Assembly (NCBI GenBank): GCA_023525715.1
Contig: CM042010.1
Coordinates: 64,397,966 to 64,461,965, forward strand
Direction: 5' to 3'
DNA length: 64,000 nt
Source of the DNA: Cichorium intybus
Lineage: Eukaryota; Streptophyta; Magnoliopsida; Asterales; Asteraceae
The notes under the pieces are model-generated. The model worked only from the letters and a program-made list of their open reading frames with translations. It was not told the DNA's origin and made no database searches. Each line of letters opens with the position of its first letter. Within the stretch, counting starts at the first letter, position 1. Below, in pieces: positions 1 through 12,071 of this stretch. Position numbers and translations under genes: made by a program.

Positions 1-1819
1 TTAATAGGTGAAAATAGAGGTCTGCAGCTCAAAAATCGGACTGAAAATACAGTCTGCAGCAAGAGCACGAGTCGTGCCATATTTGGTCTATGATTAGCAC
101 GAGTCGTGCTCACTATTTGAGCCAAGAATGACATCCTACTTTGTGCACGAGTCGTGCACTTCCAAGAAGGAAAAGAGCACGAGTCGTGCTCTTGCTGGGC
201 AGCACTTCTGTCCAATTTTGAGATTTGAACTTGCTTCTAAACATGTTCATTTGGTCTATAACTCATACCATAGCCTTAAAATGGTATGAAACCATGTGGA
301 AAATTGTTAAATTTAAAATATGACCCCTCGGGGGTACTGTAGTGAAATACGTATAATATACGATTTATTTAAAGATGGTCATTTAAAAGTTATAGACTTA
401 TAATGACCTATAATGGTATAATAAGGACTCTAATGAGTTATAGAGTCAATAGAAATAAATGTTAACGTATTATATAATAAATATAGGTGCAAGTCAAGTG
501 ATTGAACAACAACGGAAGGGTAAAGAACCAAGAAATACTTAGTCAACTTTCAAGAACTATAAGGTGAGTACATGCAGTATTTTTACCCATTCTGGGGTAC
601 ATGGCAAGTAAGTATTTTCAAGATTTCTATAAAATCTTATATGTGAAATTGTATGCAAGAGTTTATTTCTAACTTATTTGTGAAAGTATATATATTGGCT
701 TATGAGTCAATTGAGTGAAAGTATGTTAATCTATGAATCAATTATGTGAAAGTATATTTCAATTACAAGTTATATATGTTTTCAAATATGAATGGCATAT
801 AGCCACAAGATGATTAAGAAGTATGTTTTGGTTACAAACTATATATGTTTTCAAGTATGAATGACATATAGTCATAAGATACTGGAAAGTATGATTTGGT
901 ATAAAGCTTAGAATGCTATAAAAACATATTTTACATATGTGATGAAAGTTATAAATTTGGCATCTAGCCACAAAGACAGAAAGTAATAAAGTTTGGCGCT
1001 TAGCCACAAGTTATATGTATGTAAGTAATGTTCAAGCAAGCAGAAAATGTTTTGTATGACTGGTAATTGTAGCAAGCATCGTTAGTAAGGGAACTATGTT
1101 CCAACCTTCCCGGGTTAGGTAAGGGGTCTACTGGGGAAAAATCCCCATCGCGAAGTAGATCGCCTCAGCACTTCTATGGTGAGGATTGATCCGTTCTTTC
1201 TAGCCATAGAGACTTGGGGTATCACTTATAGTGATTAAAGCCCTAAGTATAAAAATCCAGCAAGCTTATAAAACCAGTCAAAGAAAGTAAGAAAGGTGCT
1301 ATTTTTGTAAAGTAAATCATAAAATGATTTTTCAGAAGTAAAAAGTTATAATATATTGCTATTATAAAGTTTGGAAAGAAGATATTTTTTTTTGTAAGGC
1401 ACGATATATGATGATTTTGAAAAGTAAAGAGTTATGGTATGATATTATAAAACTTGAAGATGTTTTATGTTATAAGTTTTATAAAAAGGTTGGAAAAGAA
1501 ATTTAAAAGTTTGAGTCTAAAACTCATGTAACTCACGAGACAATTTTTGTCTTACGTATTCTATGTTTTGCCATGTATTCCAGGTCAATATAATTTGCTA
1601 TCAATGGGATGAAGCTTAGCTGGAGTGGAGCTTAAGTTAGCTCCTATATTGGACTCGAGGTTAAATCATTTCTTGCTTACTATGGTTAGATTGATATGAA
1701 TTTGTACACCCACAATTTTAAAAATGTAAATAATCGGTTTTTGATAAACCGTATTTTTGTAATCATGTATTTATATGAAAAACCATAGTATTTGCAAACA
1801 GTAGAAATGGGGTGTCACA
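1..1819 (+). repeat. Element J 5' LTR, right-hand part
   Basis: Base 1 corresponds to about base 6804 in the 3' LTR, so about 1.06 kb of this LTR lies before the window. I count roughly seven substitutions and two 1-bp length changes over 1.8 kb against the 3' copy, which indicates a recent insertion. The LTR ends in TGTCACA directly before the primer site. Confidence 0.9.
65..189. promoter_or_regulatory. Array of four 13-bp odd palindromes in J 5' LTR
   Basis: GCACGAGTCGTGC (6-bp arms around one central base) occurs at 65-77, 97-109, 145-157 and 177-189. Start-to-start distances are 32, 48 and 32, so the sites form two equal pairs. Symmetric sites in the U3 side of an LTR could bind a dimeric factor, but no factor is known from the sequence. 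Confidence 0.6.
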
Positions 1820-1822
1820 AGT

Positions 1823-1835
1823 TGGTATCAGAGCC
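1823..1835 (+). other. Primer-binding site of element J
   Basis: TGGTATCAGAGCC lies 3 bp after the LTR end. It matches the usual plant retrotransposon site complementary to the 3' end of initiator tRNA-Met. Confidence 0.9.
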
Positions 1836-4800
1836 ATAGTTTAAGCGAATTAGGATTGGCTTGTTCCACTCCTAGGCTTAAACTCATGCTATAAAAATAT
1901 TAGTTTATGAAAGTATGTTAGATGATGTCTTAAATGATTAAGACATTATGCATTATGTAAAATGTGTAGATATATAACACTAAGAAGTGTTAAGCTAATG
2001 TTCAAAGTGAGCAAATATTTGACCGTTAGGAAAAATTATATGATATTTTCCATAACCGTCTAAATTTATTAAAGACTATGGTTATAAAGTAGAAAGATTT
2101 TCAGTATTGATCACCATGTATTATAATGGTGTTATATGTTAAAGGAATCAGTGTCCCATGAAACCTTGTGGTACCAACAGAATCAATATGTGTAGGTGGT
2201 TATGGTAATATGGGCCCGTATTATCATAATCACAGGATATGTATTGAGACTGGTGGAATCGTAAAGGAATTGTGGTAATCTGGTGGGTAAGGGTTTTGAA
2301 GAAAGTAGTAAGGATAACATAGGAGTTATATGCCAATGTAACAAGAACAAGCAAGATTGTTTTGAAGAAAGTAGTAAGGATAACATAGGAGTTATATGCC
2401 AATGTAACAAGAACAAGCAAGATTATAAGTATTAAAAGATAATACAGTGGATAAATACCACTTAGTATGGTAAAGTGAAAGAAATAATGTGATAATTAAT
2501 GTTTTAGACAGATTGAAAAACATTAAAGTAAGTGCCTGTAGAGGCGAGAAGAGGTATGAATAAGAGCGATATGCAGAAGGAACATGGGTATTGACTACCC
2601 ATACGAGAGTTGTAAAACTCTCACATAAAGAATGAAAATTTTCAGCAGAATATATTAATAATATATAAATTTCTATAAAAAAAAAAGTGTCCAAATATTG
2701 GACAAGTGAACAAGTCGTAAATTTAGTGATGATGCAAGTAAAGTGACATGCAGCAAGATAAGTGAAGAGTAAATGAAGATGAAGAATGAGGAATGATCGG
2801 TACAAAAACCCGATAACCTCGTTGTACATAGTCGAAAAGAAAGAAATTCAAGTAAAGCAAGGATAATATGCCTTGTTTAGTACATCATAAGCATATGAAA
2901 ACCATATTGAGGTGGTTATATTTACATGTAGACTTGGAAGTTGTTGGCGCGAATCGGCCTGCAAAAGGAGTGGTATTCAAATGAAAATGCATGTATATAG
3001 TGTACCCAAATAGAAGTAACGTCACGATAAGTAAATGTGGATCGATATCCGCAAAGAATATTACTTATTATAAATCAGTGGCAGATTGTAACCATTTGTA
3101 GGTTATGCGAGGTATCACAACATGAAAGGTGATTAAGAAGATCCTTGGTTGTCTTCAAGGAACTCTTTCATAACAGAGGTTAAAATTTAGTCAAAGACAA
3201 GAGTTAATAAACCTAAAGCTTGAAAGTAGAGTATGTTTACTTGACAAGTATGGGAAAATAGTTCGAATTATAAATTGATAATTTATTCCTTAAAAGAAGA
3301 ATATTAAAAGTTGTCCCAAGATAAATAAAATATTTAAGTAAGAGGTGCTAGGTCTAGTACCTGATGATGAGAACTTGGAAAAAAAAATAATAATGAGAAG
3401 ATGTTGGTTATTAGGAATTTAAATTCCGTAACCAAATGAAAGAAGTATAAGAAGAAATACCAATAATAAAAGAATATAATGAAGTATGTTAACTGAAGAA
3501 AAACCAAAAGCATGTAAGGAAAATGACTAAAGGTCATAATTAGTGTGAAGAAAAGAACAAGAGTACATGTCTAAATAATTATTAGACGAAGAATTAAAAA
3601 AAAACTAAAATAAACAGACAGGAAGTTACTACTTCCGAATGTGAATGACGGATAAAAGTATCCAAAGATTATGAGAAAGGTTTAGTACATGACTAGTAAC
3701 CATGAAATACAAAGAAGTGTATATATGTTTATACGTGTTTATAAATATAAAAGCATGATAAAGTTTTGAGATATATGTAAATATGATGTATAGAAAGTAT
3801 AAAGGTGTTTATGAAATAAGTATTCTAATTAGGATACTACAAGGTATCAAGCAAAAGAGTAAAATAAGGTGTTGGGCATATTACTTGAAAATACAAAAGA
3901 ATGAAAAATGATGAGAAAATAAACGACAATTGTGTATCATCTAAAGATACATAAGAAGTAAGTTTTATATGAGATATAAAATGATATAAAGAAATATATA
4001 GTGTAAATAAGTGGAATTTAAATGTAAGAATAGCAAAATGTGTTAGGCATGTAGCCTTATAACACATGACAGAAATGGTAAAAGATGTAAAAACGAGAAA
4101 ATTATTGTTTTAGCACTAGCTATAACAAGTGAAGAGTAATAAGAAGTAATGGTAATTGAAGGTTATGTCAAGAATTCGTCATGGGACGAAAATGTTAAAA
4201 ATATCTAGTTGAGTTCTTAAACCAAGAGAGAACCAAGTATATACATATGTGTATATTATACAACTAAGAACTTGTGAGAGTTATGTTAAGAAGTTAATGA
4301 ATTCGGGTGTGAAACATAAATACACCACAAGATAGAAATATTGTGAAAAAATGTAGTAAATATGGAAATATGAATTATCATATACAACATGTATGAAGTC
4401 CCAGAAGTGAATTGAAGAAAAACAAATTTTGAAACAATCATGGTAAACAATCTAAATACCGTAAGGAAAAAGGAAGTAGAAGATTAGGTGCTAAATTAAG
4501 CACTAATGTGAGAAATAAAAATTTTACAAAGAAAGATTTAGTGTATTTTATAAACCTGGCTTACATGCAATTTATGTCTAACCGTATTTAGAAAAGTTTT
4601 ATTAGTAAAGAATATGGTGAGTATAATCTCACATGTTTTTGGTAAATATATAAGAAGAATTGCAAAGTATATTGCTACTTTTGATAAAAACATGGAAGTA
4701 TGAGACTATGTTGTAAAATATGAGTTCGGAGGATGAACGTCAAAAGGAAATAATTTTTATTAAGTTAAATGAAGAAATTCGCGTATGAGTGAAATGAAGT

Positions 4801-5722
4801 AAAAAGGAAAGCGAATTAAACATGGAGTGAGAAGTATGTGAATGAACAGACGTTAAAAATTGAGAAAAATGAATAGAATGATTGAAAGGGCATTTTGGCA
4901 AATTAATAAAAGTAATATATATATGTTGTTATGAGTATTTTGGATATTAAAGAGGAAAAGTAAGGATGTGAAAAAAAAAATGCATTCCTTATGAGTGGTA
5001 TTAAGTCGAGAATTGTTAGTAGATGTAAAGAATAATAAAGTGAAGTTTAAAAGATCTAAAGAACAAATATGTAAAGATAAGAAGTTGTAAAACTTCTGAA
5101 AAGAAAGAAGAAATTATGTTCGCGTAAAATGTCCTTAAAGGGACAAATTTTTTTTTTAAAGAATGATATTGTGTATTTATAACATTGTATAAATACAAAG
5201 TTTTACCAAATTATAATTGGGAGGAAATTTTATAAGCAAAGAATAGTATTAATATAGTCTCATGAAGTTTTGGCAAACATATGAGAAGAATTACAAAGTA
5301 AGCTGCTATTTTTGATAAGAATATGAAAGTATAAAATTACTTTGTAAGTTAAGCCTTACTAAAAGATCCATTTATGAATGAAATGAACTAAAAAGAGATG
5401 TAATAAAAACATAAGATGAATAAATTCTTGAGAAAATGAAGCACCTTATGAGAAATTGAAAGAAATATTCAGAAGGAAGAGACTATGCAAATTCCTCATA
5501 AAGAGTTGAAAGTAGAAACCTCCAAAGGTTGATTAAAGAATTATAACCAACTAAAGAAGAAAATATTAAAAAGATAAAAGAATAAAGAATGCGAGTATGG
5601 GTTGACAAAAGGAAATAGTTACTAAAAAAAAACCAAACTTAAGCCGAGGACCTTTGAAAAGAAGAAGGGAGAAGTGCTTCCTTAAACTAATAGTTGTATG
5701 ATGATTCCGAGGACGGAATCCC
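1836..5722 (+). other. Element J interior, no recognisable genes
   Basis: This stretch of about 3.9 kb is AT-rich and purine-rich on the plus strand. Stops are frequent in all frames and I see no zinc knuckle, DTG/DSG, YxDD or DDE signature. The first bases after the primer site resemble those of element I (43306 onward), which points to a shared ancestry of the two non-coding families. Confidence 0.7.
2293..2424 (+). repeat. 66-bp perfect tandem duplication in J interior
   Basis: Bases 2293-2358 are repeated without visible change at 2359-2424. The unit begins GTTTTGAAGAAAGTAG. The identity suggests a recent slippage or unequal exchange. Confidence 0.9.
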
Positions 5723-5739
5723 AATAAGGGGGAGGTAGT
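5723..5739 (+). other. Polypurine tract of element J
   Basis: The run AATAAGGGGGAGGTAG ends next to the TG start of the 3' LTR. It would prime plus-strand DNA synthesis. Confidence 0.8.
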
Positions 5740-8620
5740 TGTAACGACCCAAAAAAAAATATTGAATTTATATTCGAGAAAAAATAATTAAGGGAAAGAT
5801 TAAAAATATTTTGAAAGTTTTAAAAATAATTTATTGGGAATTGTAGTAAAATTCCAAGAGTTTAAAAAAAAATGGTGAAAAAGGTTAATTTGGTCATTTT
5901 ACCATGAAAAGGGTAAAATGGTCTTTTGACCCATTATAAGACCATTATGTAAGATAATATGTATTTGTGAAATAACATAAATAAGAAATAAGAGTTTAAG
6001 TGTAAATTGGAATTTTACCGCGTGAATAGTGAGATTTGACCAAAAAGGGCAAATTGGTCATTTGACATAAAAATGATCATTTTGTTAAGAAATTTTATTA
6101 ACAAGTTAAGTTGGTGTCAAATGGAACTTGGTTTGCAAAGATTTAAACCTTGGGACTAGTTTTGAACAAAAGGAAAGAAGAGAGGGTCTAGAGTGTAAAT
6201 GTCTTATATAATTAAATATATAAATGTGAGAGTATCTAACTCTCATTTCCAGAAAGCTGTGGAATTTTCCAGAGAGAGCGAGAGAAAGAGAGCACGGGAG
6301 GAACACAGAAGATCAAGAACTTGAGAATTCTTACAAGGGAATCAAGGAAAAGCCTTGGATTGGTGATTCCAAGCTTTAAGAGGTAAATATTTTAAGCTTA
6401 AAGCTCAATATCTTGAACGGGAATCAAGTCTCAACCTCTGATTTTCCAGAATTCATGGTCTTAATGGAATCATCTTGCTCAAAATCATCATTTAAGCATA
6501 TTCTAGCCATGGAATATGTAAAAATCAAGAAAATGATGATTTTGCTCAAGAACCCTAATTCACGGGTTTGCAAGATCAAAGCTAGTTTTTATAGTTTTGT
6601 TAAGTCCAAATGATCACTTAGGATGTATTAAGACACTCCTAAGTGGTTAATTTCAGAAATTTGGATTTTTGGACCAAAAATGTCAAAAACGGGTTTTTGT
6701 GGAATTTGGGTGGAATCAGTGATTCCATGGTTAAAAGACTTGTTTAAAATATGGGTTTTAATCATGGAATGATAGTAGAAAGATTAAGTTAAGTATTAAG
6801 TGCTTAATAGGTGAAAATAGAGGTCTGCAGCTCAAAAATCGGACTGAAAATACAGTCTGCAGCAAGAGCACGAGTCGTGCCATATTTGGTCTATGATTAG
6901 CACGAGTCGTGCTCACTATTTGAGCCAAGAATGACATCCTACTTTGTGCACGAGTCGTGCACTTCCAAGAAGGAAAAGAGCACGAGTCGTGCTCTTGCTG
7001 GGCAGCACTTCTGTCCAATTTTGAGATTTGAACTTGCTTCTAAACATGTTCATTTGGTCTATAACTCATACCATAGCCTTAAAATGGTATGAAACCATGT
7101 GGAAAATTGTTAAATTTAAAATATGACCCCTCGGGGGTACTGTAGTGAAATACGTATAATATACGATTTATTTAAAGATGGTCATTTAAAAGTTATAGAC
7201 TTATAATGACCTATAATGGTATAATAAGGACTCTAATGAGTTATAGAGTCAATAGAAATAAATGTTAACGTATTATATAATAAATATAGGTGCAAGTCAA
7301 GTGATTGAACAACAACGGAAGGGTAAAGAACCAAGAAATACTTAGTCAACTTTCAAGAACTATAAGGTGAGTACATGCAGTATTTTTACCCATTCTGGGG
7401 TACATGGCAAGTAAGTATTTTCAAGATTTCTATAAAATCTTATATGTGAAATTATATGCAAGAGTTTATTTCTAACTTATTTGTGAAAGTATATATATTG
7501 GCTTATGAGTCAATTGAGTGAAAGTATGTTAATCTATGAATCAATTATGTGAAAGTATATTTCAATTACAAGTTATATATGTTTTCAAATATGAATGGCA
7601 TATAGCCACAATATGATTAAGAAGTATGTTTTGGTTACAAACTATATATGTTTTCAAGTATGAATGACATATAGTCATAAGATACTGGAAAGTATGATTT
7701 GGTATAAAGCTTAGAATGCTATAAAAACATATTTTACATATGTGATGAAAGTTATAAATTTGGCATCTAGCCACAAAGACAGAAAGTAATAAAGTTTGGC
7801 GCTTAGCCACAAGTTATATGTATGTAAGTAATGTTCAAGCAAGCAGAAAATGTTTTGTATGACTGGTAATTGTAGCAAGCATCGTTAGTAAGGGAACTAT
7901 GTTCCAACCTTCCCAGGTTAGGTAAGGGGTCTACTGGGGAAAATCCCCATCGCGAAGTAGATCGCCTCAGCACTTCTATAGTGAGGATTGATCCGTTCTT
8001 TCTAGCCATAGAGACTTGGGGTATCACTTATAGTGATTAAAGCCCTAAGTATAAAAATCCAGCAAGCTTATAAAACCAGTCAAAGAAAGTAAGAAAGGTG
8101 CTATTTTTGTAAAGTAAATCATAAAATGATTTTTCAGAAGTAAAAAGTTATAATATATTGCTATTATAAAGTTTGGAAAGAAGATATTTTTTTTGTAAGG
8201 CACGATATATGATGATTTTGAAAAGTAAAGAGTTATGGTATGATATTATAAAACTTGAAGATGTTTTATGTTATAAGTTTTATAAAAAGGTTGGAAAAGA
8301 AATTTAAAAGTTTGAGTCTAAAACTCATGTAACTCACGAGACAATTTTTGTCTTACGTATTCTATGTTTTGCCATGTATTCCAGGTCAATATAATTTGCT
8401 ATCAATGGGATGAAGTTTAGCTGGAGTGGAGCTTAAGTTAGCTCCTATATTGGACTCGAGGTTAAATCCTTTCTTGCTTACTATGGTTAGATTGATATGA
8501 ATTTGTACACCCACAGTTTTAAAAATGTAAATAATCGGTTTTTGATAAACCGTATTTTTGTAATCATGTATTTATATGAAAAACCATAGTATTTGCAAAC
8601 AGTAGAAATGGGGTGTCACA
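5740..8620 (+). repeat. Element J 3' LTR, complete (2881 bp)
   Basis: It starts TGTAACGACCC after the polypurine tract and ends TGTCACA at 8620, where element A's LTR resumes. It carries the same palindrome array as the 5' copy. The short open frames inside it are not supported as genes. Confidence 0.9.
6868..6992. promoter_or_regulatory. Array of four 13-bp odd palindromes in J 3' LTR
   Basis: The same GCACGAGTCGTGC sites occur at 6868, 6900, 6948 and 6980, again spaced 32/48/32. All four are unchanged between the two LTRs. Confidence 0.6.
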
Positions 8621-9232
8621 TTATTAATATATTAAAGTGATAATATATTAATTAGAAACTATATTAATTAATTAGGAATTAATCCAGAATTAATTGGATT
8701 TAATTTGGGGATTAAATTAATTAATTAAAGGTGCAGGGACTAAAACTGTAATTATTCAATAATTGAGTAAGTGACAGTGGGAGTGACCAGTGGATTTCGA
8801 TTTCTATATATGGTATATAGAAATTTCGAAATTGATATAATGGGATAAATAGGAGTTTGAATTATAAGATAAAAGGTTTATCTTATTTGAATTCAAAAAA
8901 GGTTTATCTCTAAGGTTTATCAACTGGCCATTTGGAAACTATAAATAAGGGTTCCCAGGCATCATATATTCACGCCACTTTCATAACTCTCTCTCAAGAT
9001 TTTCGATCTCCTCTCCTCTCTACTTGGGTGTGATCTCATTTGAGGCAGGATATTTTTGCTGCTCAGCTTCCAGAAAATTCTAAAAGGTTGGTTTTCTAAT
9101 TTTATTCTTTTAGTTAATTTTCTTATGGCCTTTAGGTTTTGTTATATGTTCAATTAAAAGAAAACATAGATCCTCATAGGTTGCATGTGAACTTAGGTTA
9201 TTTAGTTCATGGTTTTTGCAGAAAACCTTTCA
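8621..9232 (+). repeat. Element A 5' LTR, part right of J
   Basis: Matches 15632-16242 of the 3' LTR with only a few differences and small indels (under about 1% by eye). It includes a TATA-like CTATAAATAAGG stretch near 8939 and ends AACCTTTCA. Confidence 0.92.
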
Positions 9233-9233
9233 G

Positions 9234-9246
9234 TGGTATCAGAGCC
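9234..9246 (+). other. Primer-binding site of element A
   Basis: TGGTATCAGAGCC one base after the LTR end, complementary to tRNA-iMet. Confidence 0.93.
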
Positions 9247-10586
9247 TGTTTTGTTTTCTTGTTGAATTGCTATAACTAATTTAGGGTTTAAAGCCTATAA
9301 ACCCTAATTTTAATGTGGATCTATTTCTAGGGTTAGGGTTTTGGAAACCCTAATCCCCCCTTGCTAATTTCGAAAATTTCAATTAGGGTTTTAGGAGGTT
9401 TTCTATTTTTGGTGACTTTATTTGTTAATTAAATGGATAACCTTAAATCCCATTATTTGAAATCGATTTTCAGGGGGTTTAGGATAGGTTTTAATTAATT
9501 TGATTAATTTGGATAAACCTATCTTCATTTGAATTAATTTAATTAATTGTTAATTAAAAGATAATTCAAAAGGGATTTAATTAATTTTAAATTGTCGAAA
9601 ATTAATAGAAAAATCCAGAAAAATATTTTAAAATGTTTAAAATATTTAGATTTAATTAATTTAATTAATTGGTAATTAAAATTGATTAAATCGAATTTGA
9701 GGTTTAATTTAATTCAAAATTTAATTGTTAAATTTTGTAAAAAATTAAAAGATAAACCCTGAATAATTTTAAAGGGTTTTAAAATACATCTTATATATGT
9801 TATTAAAAGTTAATACTATATATATGAGATAAATTTGGTTAGTCAAATCAATAGTAGGCCTCATTCACGAAGCTGGTTTATAAAGTGGGTATAAGGAGAC
9901 TGCCTATAAAATGGTAGTCTAATGGGTGAACACTCTCACCCACCGTTCGCCTGATCAGTGGAGGGTCGTTAGCCGAACGATTTTGACAGAACCACTTAAT
10001 CATTAAAAGTATAATGATCAAAGTACTAGAACCATTTACAAAATTCCAATCTAGTTACTTTAGGAAAATGTGAATTTGATGCTAACCCATGAAATTGCAC
10101 ATTGCACTTTATGAAACGTTGGTGGAGCGTGTGTGGTTTACCGGCACACCAATGGGGGTTCATAAAGAGTGGCAATGGGTGTCTCGGGTGTTATCATTGT
10201 TGATGGATCGTGTGTGGTTTACCGGCACATCAATTTGAGATGATAATGGACCCCGAGAGTACCAAGCTAATTTGCATGGTTATTCACACCCAGTTTGTGA
10301 TCCTCGGCATCCCAGTCACAAACGGTGGGGCATATCCGAGATTAAACATGCTATTGAACAATTCAATAAATCTCAAAAGAAACTAGGAATTCCATTTATA
10401 ATAAGATTATTTTTTCCGCGGTGGAATTGGCTGAATCGTCATTCGCCTACCTTTATAAAATTTGCTTATAGATTACGGCATCCCTCTTCTATGTTGCAAA
10501 TTGTTATAGTTGGATCCTAGCCTTATTTTATATTGGGTTATTATAAGTACCGACAAGTATCTAATTAAACTTACCTTCTTTTATAG
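9247..10586 (+). other. Element A untranslated leader
   Basis: The leader of about 1.3 kb is AT-rich with runs of TTAATTAA. A more GC-rich block at about 9858-9984 (from GGCCTCATTCACGAAGC to TCGTTAGCCGAAC) is shared with elements C and D. Two copies of a hairpin motif follow at 10123 and 10204. An 82-codon open frame (10272-10520) covers the part after the hairpins. I see no family match for it and treat it as an unproven upstream ORF. Confidence 0.75.
10123..10231 (+). promoter_or_regulatory. Duplicated hairpin motif in A leader
   Basis: The motif TGGAGCGTGTGTGGTTTACC followed by GGCACA occurs at 10123-10148; a near copy occurs at 10204-10230, 81 bp later. Each can fold as GTGTGTGG, loop TTTA, CCGGCACAC with one bulged G. 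The same motif recurs in elements B and C, in the sense orientation of each host element. A role in RNA packaging, dimerisation or translation is inference only. Confidence 0.55.
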
Positions 10587-12071
10587 ATGTCTTCTGCTGA
10601 TCAATCCGCTCCCCAATCAAACTCTAGTGTTCCCTCTATCCTCTCACTGTGTTCCAAGGTTCAATTGAACGGGACAAACTACAATGACTGGATTAGAAAC
10701 ATCAAGATGGCTCTGAGGTATGAGAACAAAGAGTATGTTCTCGAGACTGAGCTTGTCGATGTTGACCCTGAAACTGCTACTCCCGAGGAAATTGCCTCGT
10801 ACCAAAAACATTCTGATGATGCGACCAAAGTGGCCTGCATCATGATCGCCACAATGAACCCTGAATTGCAAAGGATATACGAAGACTACTGGCCCTTTGA
10901 GATGCACAAGGAGCTTGCGGAAAAGTTCCGCAAGCAAGAGCGCATCGAGAGGTGCGAGGTGGTCAAGGACTTCACGAACAGCAAACCTAAAGATGGAGAG
11001 TCCATTTGCGCTCATGTGCAAAGAATGCAAGGTTACGTGGAGCGGCTTAGAAAGCTTGCGATGCCTGTACCGGAGGAGTTGGCCGTTGACATAGTGCTTA
11101 ACTCCCTACCGAGTTCTTATGACCAGTTCAGGCTGGCTTATCATTTGAACAACAATCAGGCTAACCTGACCGAGTTGCATCGCATGCTTCGAGTTGTTGA
11201 GGACAGGATGAAGGGTAAAAGTGTACCCTCGGTTAATCAGCCCGACCTAGCCATTGGAAGTGGCAAAGGAAAGAAGAGGAAGGGCCCTCCTAAGCAAAAT
11301 TGGAGGGAAAAGGTTCATGTCGGGTCGTCCAGCAATGGCTCGAGAACCAAGTCTTCCCAGATTCCTTGTGTGGCCAACCCCGATGAAGCCAACTGTTTTT
11401 ACTGCAAAGAGAAGGGCCATTGGAAGAGAAGCTGCCCCAAATACTTACAGGATGTCAAGGATGGGAAAGTAAAGCCATCGACAGCAGGTATATACACTAT
11501 TTCTAAAAACTCACCATCTTCTAATTCTTGGGTCCTTGATACAAGATGTGGTTTTCACATTTGTTCTGATCTGCAGGGCCTAAAGGAAAGCAGGGAGGTG
11601 GAGCACGGTAGACTGAACCTGATCATGGGCAATAGGAGATCGTCCCCTGTTACCAAGATCGGCGTTTATAGTTTAATACTTAGTAGTGATGTTAGTATAG
11701 AGTTATTTAATTGTTGCTATTCTCCAGAAATGGCAAAAAACATTATTTCATTTCACGCATTGTTCAGACAAGGATTTCAATTTTCTTTTGATAATAAAAT
11801 TGGCTCGATTTCTGTTTTCAAAAATAGTATTTTGATTTTTACTGCTTATCTTTGTGATGGTGTGTATGAAACTGTTGAATGTGTTGACAATTTAGGACAT
11901 AGTGTAAATTATATTGATTCTACTAGTGGTGTAGAAAAGGCATGTCTGGGCATAGTCGGCTCGGGCACATCAGCAAGAAACGCATCGCCCAACTCCAAAA
12001 GGATGAAGTGTTGGAATCATTCGACCTCAGGTCGGATGATGTATGCGAATCTTGTCTGTTGGGCAAGATGA
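10587..12071 (+). pseudogene. gag-pol: Element A gag, protease and pre-integrase part (frameshifted)
   Basis: The frame opens with ATG (MSSADQSAPQSN) 21 bases after the leader ends in CTTACCTTC. The first 220 residues or so form a copia-type gag core (UBN2-like; WIRNIKMALRYENKEYV). A basic stretch and a zinc knuckle CFYCKEKGHWKRSC (CX2CX4HX4C) follow near residue 270, for binding genomic RNA. The protease site reads WVLDTRCGFHIC, where D-T/S-G is expected, so Gly is replaced by Arg and protease activity is unlikely. The true frame is lost near 11946-11949: element D has one extra base there and reads on through the pre-integrase histidine region. The last 40 or so residues here are therefore out of frame. 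In the intact state this would be one polyprotein with the next entry. Confidence 0.9.

Larger units (their letters stand above)
1..8620 (+). mobile_element. Element J: long-LTR Ty3/gypsy-type retrotransposon without coding capacity (5' end outside window)
   Basis: Two near-identical long repeats (1-1819 and about 6804-8620) flank an interior that starts with a tRNA-iMet-type primer site and ends with a purine-rich tract. The LTR begins TGTAACGACCC and ends TGTCACA. Just before the 3' LTR lies GATTCCGAGGACGGAATC followed by a purine run. That arrangement is typical of plant Tekay/Del-like chromoviruses, so the lineage call rests on family knowledge. No gag, protease, RT, integrase or chromodomain can be read in the interior of about 3.9 kb, so mobilisation would need proteins from elsewhere. 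J is inserted in the 5' LTR of element A: bases from 8621 continue A's LTR, matching 15632 onward. The 5-bp target copy to the right is probably TTATT; its partner lies outside the window. Confidence 0.88.

Noticed and set aside
759..1007. 82-codon minus-strand frame in both J LTRs (also 7562-7810)
   Set aside because: Its presence in both LTRs follows from LTR identity. It has no domain and is built from AT-rich LTR repeats.
10272..10520. Upstream ORF in the A leader as a real gene
   Set aside because: No domain, and the corresponding C leader does not keep the frame; mentioned only as part of the leader.
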